Shown here: one piece after another, positions 16,640 through 22,924 of the stretch
Position numbering within the stretch: the first letter of the stretch is position 1
How the letters are laid out: each line of letters starts with the position of its first letter
Source of the DNA: Caulobacterales bacterium 32-69-10
GTDB taxonomy: Bacteria > Pseudomonadota > Alphaproteobacteria > Caulobacterales > Caulobacteraceae
NCBI GenBank assembly: GCA_002280485.1
Contig: NCED01000035.1
Coordinates: forward strand, 1 to 46,248
Length of the DNA: 46,248 nucleotides
Direction of reading: 5' to 3'
Position numbers and translations under genes: made by a program
Notes under the pieces: generated by a model
Told to the model about the DNA's origin: nothing
Database searches by the model: none
Seen by the model: only the letters and a program-made list of their open reading frames with translations

Positions 16640-17409
16640 GCCTGGTTTTCGAGGGGATCGGCAAGCGCTATCCCGACGGGACCGTCGCCCTCGACGACGT
16701 CTCGTTCGAGGTTCCGCCCGGCCAGTTCTGCGTCATCCTGGGGCCGTCGGGGGCCGGCAAGTCCACGCTTCTGCGCTGCGTCAACGGCCTGGCGGCCCCG
16801 AGCGCCGGCCGGGTCCTGATCGACGGCGTCGCGGTCGGGCGCAAGACCCTGCCGCAGCTGCGGCCGACCATCGGCATGATCCACCAGGGCTTCAATCTCG
16901 CGCCGCGGGCCAGCGTCGCCGCCAATGTGGTGGCCGGGGCCTTGCCGAGGGTTTCGACCTTGCGGGCGCTGGCCGGGGTCTATCCGCGGCGGTTCCAGGA
17001 CAAGGCGCTGGACCTGGTAGCCGACGTCGGCCTGTCGGAGGTCCATCTGCGCCGCCGGGTGAGCGAACTGTCGGGCGGCCAGCAGCAGCGGGTCGGGATC
17101 GCCCGCGCCTTCATGCTCGATCCGGCCATTGTCCTGGCCGACGAGCCGGTCGCCAGCCTCGACCCGGCCACCTCGGTCGATATTCTGGAACTGCTGGCGC
17201 GTGAGGCGAGGGCCCGCGGCTCGACCGTTCTGTGCAGCCTGCACCAGCTGGAGCTCGCCCTGCGGTTCGCCGACCGCCTCGTCGCCCTGCGCGCCGGCCG
17301 CCTGGTCTTCGACGGCCCGCCGACGGCGGCCACGCCGGCGCTTCTGGCGTCCCTCTACGCCGGCGAGCCGGATCGCAGCCTGCGACGCCGCGCGGGAGCC
17401 TGCCCATGA
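16636..17409 (+). CDS. PhnC-like ABC importer ATPase
   Basis: 257 aa; energises phosphonate-type import. Walker A GPSGAGKST (residues 36-44), Q-loop in GMIHQGFNL, signature LSGGQQQR, Walker B IVLADEP, and the switch His in CSLHQ. GTG start overlaps the binding-protein stop (GTGA), and the stop overlaps the permease ATG (ATGA). Intact and full length. Confidence 0.92.
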   Translation: MSLVFEGIGKRYPDGTVALDDVSFEVPPGQFCVILGPSGAGKSTLLRCVNGLAAPSAGRVLIDGVAVGRKTLPQLRPTIGMIHQGFNLAPRASVAANVVAGALPRVSTLRALAGVYPRRFQDKALDLVADVGLSEVHLRRRVSELSGGQQQRVGIARAFMLDPAIVLADEPVASLDPATSVDILELLAREARARGSTVLCSLHQLELALRFADRLVALRAGRLVFDGPPTAATPALLASLYAGEPDRSLRRRAGACP

Positions 17410-18424
17410 CCCTGTCCTCGGTCGAGACGCCGCCGGCGGCGCGCGCCTGGCGCTTTCCGCAACCCTACGGCTGGCGCACCGTGCTGATCGCCGCCGTGGC
17501 GGTGGGGCTGCTCATCGTCACCGGCCAGCGTGTGGAGATGGACCGCGCCGCCGTTTTGACCGGCGAGGCGATGGCGTCGGCGGTGGGCGTCGGCGGCGAG
17601 AGCCAGGTGGCCAAGGGCCTCGGCAGCCTGGTCGGCCAGCTCTGGCCGCTGCAGATCGACGAACGGACCGAGATCAGCCGGATCGAGGCCTTCGATCCGC
17701 GGCGGTTGCCGCTGCTTGCTCATGTCGAGGTCGTGGAAGTCCGCACCCGATCCCTCAACCCCGAAACCCTGCAGGTCGAGACCGAGGTGGAGCGGCGCGA
17801 GGTGCTGGTCCAGCGGTTCGGCTATCTCTTCCGTGTCGGGCTGAAACTCCTTGAGACCCTGGAGATCGCGCTTTGGGGCACGGTTCTGGCGGTGCTCGTC
17901 GGCCTGCCCCTGGCCCTGCTGTCGGCGCGCAACCTCACGCCGGCCCCGCCCGTCGCCTTCGTCAGCCGGGCGGTGGTCAGCCTGTTCCGGGCCGTGCCCG
18001 AGCTGATCAGCGCCCTGTTCCTGGTGCTGGCCTATGGCTTCGGGCCGATCGCCGGCGTGCTCGCGCTCGCCGTCCACTCGGCCGGCTTCCTCGGCAAGTT
18101 CTACGCCGAGGATATCGAGAACGCCGACCGGGGCGCGCAGGACGCCCTGACGGCCATCGGCGCCGGGCGGCTGAAGGTCTTCCGCCATGCGATCCTGCCC
18201 CAGGTGTTTCCGCAGTATATCGCCTACACCCTCTACATCCTGGACCGGAACGTGCGGATGGCGACCGTCATCGCCTGGTCGGCGCGGGCGGCATCGGCCA
18301 GGAGCTCAAGGGCCGCTTCGACATGTACAACTATGGCCATGTCGGCACGATCCTGCTGGCCATCTTCCTGCTGGTGGTCGTGCTCGACCAGGTCTCCAGC
18401 CGGCTGCGCAAGGCCTACCTCTGA
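17406..18424 (+). pseudogene. PhnE-like ABC permease with a -1 frameshift
   Basis: Reads well from ATG 17406 through an N-terminal membrane helix, an extracytoplasmic segment and the BPD transport core (FRAVPELISALFLVLAYGFG) to RNVRMATVI at about 18272. The family sequence then continues in another frame as LVGAGGIGQELKGRFDMYNYG and ends at TGA 18424 with a normal C-terminus. One G appears to be missing at about 18271-18273 (ATCGCCTGG where ATCGGCCTGG is expected). The unshifted frame runs on with a meaningless tail to 18551, into the dusA start. Either a recent mutation or a sequencing error; one base would restore it. Confidence 0.85.
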
Positions 18425-18537
18425 CCTCATCACCGCGGCCGCCGCCAACTCGGCTCACCGGGCCTTGCACGCCGGTTTCTGTGAGTACATGAGACTAGGC
18501 ATGACTCCGCCCAGCCCCGCATCGGCGGCCTTTGGCC

Positions 18538-19545
18538 ATGAATATGAATAAGAACAGCACATTATCCGTCGCACCTATGATGGACTGGACGGACCGGCAC
18601 TGCCGCGCCTTCCATCGGGCTCTGACCACGCACGCCCTGCTCTATACCGAGATGGTCACCACCGGGGCGGTGCTGAACGGGGACCGGGAGCGGCTGCTGG
18701 GGTTCTCGGCTGTCGAGCATCCGGTCGCCCTCCAGCTCGGGGGCTCGGAGCCGGCGGCGGTGGCGCAGGCGGCGCGCATCGGCGAGGACCTGGGCTACGA
18801 CGAGATCAACCTCAACGTCGGCTGCCCGTCCGACCGGGTGCAGAGCGGCCGCTTCGGCGCCTGCCTGATGCTGGAGCCGGACCTGGTCGCCGATTGCATG
18901 GCCGCGACCATCGCCGCGGTGCGCGTGCCCGTCACCGTCAAATGCCGTATCGGCGTCGACGAGCAGGACCCGGAAGACGCCCTGTTCCGGCTGGTCGAAC
19001 GGTCCGCCGAGGCGGGGGTGAAGACCTTCGTCGTCCACGCCCGCAAGGCCTGGCTCAAGGGCCTGTCGCCCAAGGAGAACCGGGACATTCCGCCGCTGGA
19101 CTATGGCCTGGTCTATCGCCTCAAGGCCGAGCGGCCGGACCTGACCATCGTCATCAACGGCGGCGTCGCCACCCTGGACGAGGCGGAGGCGCATCTCGCG
19201 CACGTGGACGGGGTGATGCTGGGGCGGGCCGCCTATCACACCCCCGACATCCTGGGGCAGGTCGATCGGCGGCTGTTCGATGGAGCGGCGCCGGACGTCG
19301 ACAGCTTCGAGGCGGTGGCGCGCTACCGGCCCTATATGGCCGAGCAACTGGCGCGGGGGGTGAACTTCGCCGCCATGGCCCGCCACATGCTGGGCCTGTT
19401 CACCGGCCGCCCGGGCGCCCGGGCGTGGCGGCGCATCCTCACCGTCGAAGGCGTGCGTCCCGGCGCGGGGCTCGACGTCCTCGATCAGGCGCTGGGCGAG
19501 ATAATCGCGGCGTCGGCCAAGCGAGAAGAGCGGCTGGCGGGCTGA
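18538..19545 (+). CDS. dusA: tRNA-dihydrouridine synthase A
   Basis: FMN enzyme that reduces uridines in the D-loop of tRNA, 335 aa. VAPMMDWTDRHCRAFHR opens the TIM barrel. The catalytic Cys lies in NLNVGCPSDRVQSGRFGACLM, and the DusA-type VHARKAWLKGLSPKENR follows. GRAAYHTPDIL near the end is typical of DusA rather than DusB. ATG 18538 is taken as start (in-frame TTG 18532 is possible); there is no strong ribosome site. No dependence on the upstream importer is evident. Confidence 0.94.
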   Translation: MNMNKNSTLSVAPMMDWTDRHCRAFHRALTTHALLYTEMVTTGAVLNGDRERLLGFSAVEHPVALQLGGSEPAAVAQAARIGEDLGYDEINLNVGCPSDRVQSGRFGACLMLEPDLVADCMAATIAAVRVPVTVKCRIGVDEQDPEDALFRLVERSAEAGVKTFVVHARKAWLKGLSPKENRDIPPLDYGLVYRLKAERPDLTIVINGGVATLDEAEAHLAHVDGVMLGRAAYHTPDILGQVDRRLFDGAAPDVDSFEAVARYRPYMAEQLARGVNFAAMARHMLGLFTGRPGARAWRRILTVEGVRPGAGLDVLDQALGEIIAASAKREERLAG

Positions 19546-19564
19546 AACCGAAGCGCAGTTTCGG

Positions 19565-19583
19565 TGTTGTCTTACTGACAACA
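19565..19583. promoter_or_regulatory. Inverted repeat TGTTGTC-N5-GACAACA
   Basis: Perfect 7-bp arms, 15 bases before the next ATG, preceded by a smaller hairpin (ACCGAA/TTCGGT, 19547-19565). Could be an operator or an mRNA hairpin controlling the secreted-protein gene. No protein assigned. Confidence 0.4.
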
Positions 19584-19598
19584 TTCGAGGTTTTACCC

Positions 19599-20135
19599 AT
19601 GCGTTCCCGGTCTTTGCTGTTCATCGGGCTTTCGGTCGCGGCCATCGGCGGCATTGTATTTCCTAGCGCGGCCGACGCCGCGCCGCATCGGTCGCGACAG
19701 GCCGCCAAGGCAGCTCCGCGCGGCCTCGATCTATCCGTGACCGGACCATCCGTCGCCATGCAGGCGGCGCGGGCTGCTCAGGCGGCGTCCCTGCCGGGCG
19801 CCGCCCCCGCCCAGTTGTCCATGCCTGCCCCGGTCGAAACGCCGACCACCGCGGCGGCGGGCACGGTCTCCGGCGTGACCGTCACCCCGCAGATGCGGCC
19901 CCGGGGCAAGGTGATCGCCTCAAGCGACGCGGCGCCCCTGTCCAGCCCCGACTTCTCGGCGGCCGACGCCGCCCCGGAGCCCCTGGCCATCGCCATCGCC
20001 CCGAACACCGCGCTCGGCCGCCAAGTCGTCAGCAACCGCCCCGCGGTGAACGCGGGCGGCCTGCTCGGAACCAATCCGGAGTTGCTTGGGGTCAATCCGA
20101 ACCGCGGTCTGCTGGGCGTCACCACGGTCTACTAG
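19599..20135 (+). CDS. Secreted Ala/Pro-rich protein of unknown function
   Basis: 178 aa. Signal peptide MRSRSLLFIGLSVAAIGG, probably cleaved after ADA. The rest is low-complexity, rich in Ala and Pro, and ends with short repeats: GLLGTNPELLG, VNPNRGLLG, VTTVY. No catalytic motif or membrane segment after the signal. Probably periplasmic or envelope-attached. CGAGG precedes the ATG by 9 bases. Its TAG overlaps the convergent protease's TAG (CTAG, 20132-20135). Confidence 0.75.
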   Translation: MRSRSLLFIGLSVAAIGGIVFPSAADAAPHRSRQAAKAAPRGLDLSVTGPSVAMQAARAAQAASLPGAAPAQLSMPAPVETPTTAAAGTVSGVTVTPQMRPRGKVIASSDAAPLSSPDFSAADAAPEPLAIAIAPNTALGRQVVSNRPAVNAGGLLGTNPELLGVNPNRGLLGVTTVY

Positions 20136-20668
20136 GGCCGGAGGATCAGGGCCGTTCGGGTCGCCTCGAAGCGCGACAGGCGGCCGAGGTAGGTCATGCC
20201 GAGCAGGGAGGTGGAAAGCCCGTCGCGCACGACCAGGGCGTCGACCCCGTCGACGCGCGCCCCGGCCACGGTGACATTGTCCAGCTTGACCATGGCGGCC
20301 AGGGTTCGGCCGCTGGCGGTGGTGACCGGCCGATCATAGTCCAGGCTGTCGAGGTCGAGCCCCAGCCGCTGGGCGTCGGCCGCGGTCAGGGCCACGGCGC
20401 TGGCGCCGGTATCGACCAGGAACTTCACCCACAGGCCGTTGACGTTGGCCTGGGCCCAATAGTGGCCGTCGGCCGCCTTGCTGATCTGGGCCGGCTGCGA
20501 GGCGTGTTCGGTCGGGGTGGCGAGAGTCTGTTCCGGGTCCGGCCGGGTGATGGGCTGGGTTTCCTGCGCGGACGCGGAGGCGCGTGACGCGACCAGCAGG
20601 GTCAACCCCTGCGCCGACAGCAGCGCCGAAACGACGGCGGCAGCCAGTATGGCCGCGTGCTTGAGCAT
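20132..20668 (-). CDS. Retropepsin-like aspartic protease (TIGR02281 type)
   Basis: 178 aa, clan AA single-domain aspartic protease. The active site is FLVDTGASAVALT (DTGA). An N-terminal membrane anchor (AAILAAAVVSALLSAQGL) places the domain in the periplasm. The second conserved part reads VTVAGARVDGVDALVV and LLGMTYLGRLSRFE. Members probably work as dimers, since each supplies one Asp. No operon partner. Confidence 0.88.
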   Translation of the reverse strand: MLKHAAILAAAVVSALLSAQGLTLLVASRASASAQETQPITRPDPEQTLATPTEHASQPAQISKAADGHYWAQANVNGLWVKFLVDTGASAVALTAADAQRLGLDLDSLDYDRPVTTASGRTLAAMVKLDNVTVAGARVDGVDALVVRDGLSTSLLGMTYLGRLSRFEATRTALILRP

Positions 20669-20784
20669 CTTCTACACCCCACCCGGCCGGCTTTCGCGGC
20701 CTGTCATGGCGGGACTATGCGCCCGGAGCGGTTTGCATCGGGTGAATCCTTCCCGAGATGGCCGATGGGGGTTAGAGGGCGCCC

Positions 20785-21693
20785 ATGACCCAGCCTTTCG
20801 ACGACATCAAAGCCCTGCTCGCCGACCTGCCAGGCCCTGACGAACAAGCCGCCGCCGCCGCCAGCGGCCCCGCCGCGGGCTATGGCCGCCTGACCGACTG
20901 GGCCGTGTGGCTGGCCGCCTGGCAGGGCCGCCCCCGCCCTCAGGTGCTGCGACCGATCGCGGCGATCTACGCGGCGGCCCACCGGGGCGCGCCCGAGCCG
21001 GAGAACGCGGCCAAGACGCGGCTGGAGGTGCTGGCGGCGGGGGAGGGTATGATCGGCGCCGCCGCCCGCGTGTTCGGCGCGGGCGTCGAGGTGTTCGACC
21101 TCGCCGTCGACCGGCCGACGCCCGACGCCGCGGTCTCGCCGACCATGAGCGAGCGCGAATGCGCCGCCACCCTCGCCTTCGGCATGGAGGCCCTGGCCAA
21201 GACCCCGGACCTGCTGATCGTGGGCGAGACCGCCGCCGGGGCCGACCGGGCCGCCGGGGCGCTGGCCATGGCCCTGTTCGGCGGCGAGGCGGCCGACTGG
21301 AACGCCAACGCCGAGTGGACGGACCTAGCCGTCGCCCGGGCGCGGGAGACGGGCGCGGTCGAGCCCCTGGAGCTGCTGCGCCAGCTGGGCGGGCGCGAGA
21401 CCGCGGCCATGGCCGGCGCCATCGTCGCCGCCCGCACCCAGAAGGTCCCGGTCCTGCTCGACGGCTTCTCGGCCTGCGTGGCCGGGGCGGTGCTGCAGGC
21501 GGTGGCCCCGGGCGCGCTGGACCATTGCCAGGCGGTGCAACTCACCACCTCTCCCGGCCACGCCCGCCTGCTGGCGCGGATCGGCAAGGTGGCGATGATG
21601 GACCTCGGCCTGACCCACAGCGACGGCCTGGGCGCCCTGCCGGCCATCGGTCTGTTGCGAACGGCTTGCACCTTGCAGCCCGGCCGGGGATAG
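20785..21693 (+). CDS. Degenerate CobT-like protein
   Basis: 302 aa, similar along most of its length to nicotinate-nucleotide:dimethylbenzimidazole phosphoribosyltransferase (CobT), which activates the lower ligand of cobalamin. Matches include DWAVWLAAWQGRPRP, AGAIVAARTQKVPVLLDGF and MDLGLTHSDGLGAL. Key positions have changed. The catalytic Glu of the GEGTGA motif is Asp (HSDGLG, D280). The phosphate-binding GEMGIGNTT is GETAAGADR, and the NHG near the start is AHRG. It is also shorter than the usual 340 or so. It may be inactive or have another substrate. It ends 7 bases before feoA, so they are probably co-transcribed. Confidence 0.7.
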   Translation: MTQPFDDIKALLADLPGPDEQAAAAASGPAAGYGRLTDWAVWLAAWQGRPRPQVLRPIAAIYAAAHRGAPEPENAAKTRLEVLAAGEGMIGAAARVFGAGVEVFDLAVDRPTPDAAVSPTMSERECAATLAFGMEALAKTPDLLIVGETAAGADRAAGALAMALFGGEAADWNANAEWTDLAVARARETGAVEPLELLRQLGGRETAAMAGAIVAARTQKVPVLLDGFSACVAGAVLQAVAPGALDHCQAVQLTTSPGHARLLARIGKVAMMDLGLTHSDGLGALPAIGLLRTACTLQPGRG

Positions 21694-21700
21694 TCGGCCC

Positions 21701-22000
21701 ATGACCGAACCCGTCGTCGACGTCTCCGCCGCGCAAGCGCTCGTTCCCCTCGGCCAGGGCCGCAAGGGCATGAAGGGGGTGGTGGTTCAGGTCGGCGCCG
21801 CGACCCGGGGCGATTCCAGCGTCGATCCGGCCGAACTGGAGCGGCGCCTGCTGGAGATCGGCTTCGTCGAGGGCGCGAAGGTCGAGATCCTGCACACCGG
21901 CCTGATCGGCGGCGACCCCCTGGCCATCCGCCTCGACGACATGCGCGTGGCGCTTCGCCGCCGGGAGGCCGAGGCGGTGCTGGTGCGGGTGACGGCGTAG
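21701..22000 (+). CDS. feoA: FeoA, ferrous iron uptake accessory protein
   Basis: 99 aa SH3-like protein acting with FeoB. GMKGVVVQV, RRLLEIGFVEGAKVEILHTG and DPLAIRLDDMRVALRRREAEAV are FeoA hallmarks. feoB lies 0.9 kb downstream, with a repeat element and a ferritin gene in between, so feoA and feoB are not directly adjacent as in many bacteria. Confidence 0.93.
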   Translation: MTEPVVDVSAAQALVPLGQGRKGMKGVVVQVGAATRGDSSVDPAELERRLLEIGFVEGAKVEILHTGLIGGDPLAIRLDDMRVALRRREAEAVLVRVTA

Positions 22001-22011
22001 GCTTTGGGGGC

Positions 22012-22146
22012 CGTCGTCCTCGGGCGCAGCAGAGCGGAGGCCCGGGGATTCAGCTGGCGCGACGGAAAGCTGGGCGTGCGACGGCAAGGGCGGAGCTGCT
22101 GGGTCCTCGGGTCTACGGCCCTTCGGGCCTACGCCCGAGGATGACG
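22012..22146. repeat. Long imperfect inverted repeat (intergenic hairpin element)
   Basis: The ends are near-perfect 15-base complements (22012-22026 and 22132-22146, one G/T difference) carrying the GTCATCCTCGGGC type end. Similar ends occur at 38312-38439, with a related element at 25011-25097. The interior holds smaller hairpins such as GGCCCTTCGGGCC. It ends the feoA transcript region and may act as a terminator or RNA stabiliser. Between here and the ferritin ATG (22147-22304) I see AT-rich promoter-like sequence but no gene. Confidence 0.7.
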
Positions 22147-22304
22147 AAAAGACGGCAACCGACAATCATTCTCAGGCAATCTGCGGCATTGATAGTCGTT
22201 TGCACAAATAGTTCCGCGACTGCGAAACGCTCTCACGGTTTTTGTTTGAGATGAATCAATGACGGCCCTAGCAAGTCTCCTCAGTTCATTGCCTGGAGGC
22301 CGCC

Positions 22305-22799
22305 ATGCGAGGCGATCCAAACATCATCGCCCTGCTCAACACCTGCCTGAAGGTGGAGCTGACGGCGACCGACCAGTACCTCCTCCATGGCGAGATGTAC
22401 CGCGACTGGGGCTTTCGCAGGCTCGGCGACATGGTCATCGCGGAATCGGCCGAAGAGCGCGAGCACGGCCGCAGCCTGATCCAGCGCATCCTGTTCCTGG
22501 AGGGCCGGCCCAACATGGCCGACCGCTTCGACCTGCGGATCGCCGCGACCGTGCCTGAGGGCCTGGCCAACGACCTGGCGCTGGAGATCGAAGGCCGCAG
22601 GATCCTGGTGGACGGCGTGCAGCAATGCGAAGCCGCCCGCGACTACGTCAGCCGCGAGCTGCTGGTGCACCTGCTCAAGGACACCGAGGACCACATCGAC
22701 TTCCTGGAGACCCAGGTCTCCCTCGTCGGCTCGCTGGGCGAGCCCAACTATCTGCAAAGCGCCATGGGCGAGCTGTCCAAGGACAGCGGGGCGGCCTGA
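22305..22799 (+). CDS. bfr: Bacterioferritin-like protein lacking haem and one ferroxidase ligand
   Basis: 164 aa four-helix iron-storage protein. It aligns without gaps to E. coli Bfr up to residue 135 or so. Ferroxidase ligands Glu18, Glu51, His54, Glu94 and His130 are kept, but Glu127 is Thr (KDTEDHID). The haem ligand Met52 is Arg (AEEREHG). So it should not bind haem in the usual way and has an altered di-iron site. Such subunits can pair with a second, complete bacterioferritin. Start ATG 22305 with GGAGG 6 bases upstream. It lies between feoA and feoB, which fits storing the iron imported by Feo. Confidence 0.9.
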   Translation: MRGDPNIIALLNTCLKVELTATDQYLLHGEMYRDWGFRRLGDMVIAESAEEREHGRSLIQRILFLEGRPNMADRFDLRIAATVPEGLANDLALEIEGRRILVDGVQQCEAARDYVSRELLVHLLKDTEDHIDFLETQVSLVGSLGEPNYLQSAMGELSKDSGAA

Positions 22800-22855
22800 T
22801 CGTCGCAGGCGCCCTTTCGCCATAACAATCGACAGCGCGGCTCCTACATAATAAC

Positions 22856-22876
22856 CGTTCTCAAGAAATGAGAACG
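22856..22876. promoter_or_regulatory. Inverted repeat CGTTCTCA-N5-TGAGAACG before feoB
   Basis: Perfect 8-bp arms with an AGAAA spacer. It lies between the ferritin stop and the feoB leader, in an AT-rich patch (CATAATAACC). TTCTCA/TGAGAA half-sites resemble Fur-type sites. A related ATTCTCA and a CTCTCA...TGAGAT pair lie upstream of the ferritin gene (about 22168-22250). Likely an iron-responsive operator; no factor proven. Confidence 0.5.
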
Positions 22877-22891
22877 CCAAGGAGCCTGCCC

Positions 22892-22924
22892 ATGCCGCCG
22901 CACGCCGACGGACCCGCGTCATGA
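22892..22924 (+). CDS. Ten-codon leader ORF coupled to feoB
   Basis: Encodes MPPHADGPAS. AAGGAG (22879-22884) sits 7 bases before its ATG, an ideal ribosome site, while feoB's own ATG has none of note. Its TGA overlaps the feoB ATG (ATGA), so ribosomes ending here could restart on feoB. The leader peptide may only serve for coupling. Confidence 0.5.
   Translation: MPPHADGPAS

Noticed and set aside
18262..18285. Programmed ribosomal frameshift in the PhnE-like gene
   Set aside because: No slippery heptamer or internal Shine-Dalgarno; a single lost G is simpler.
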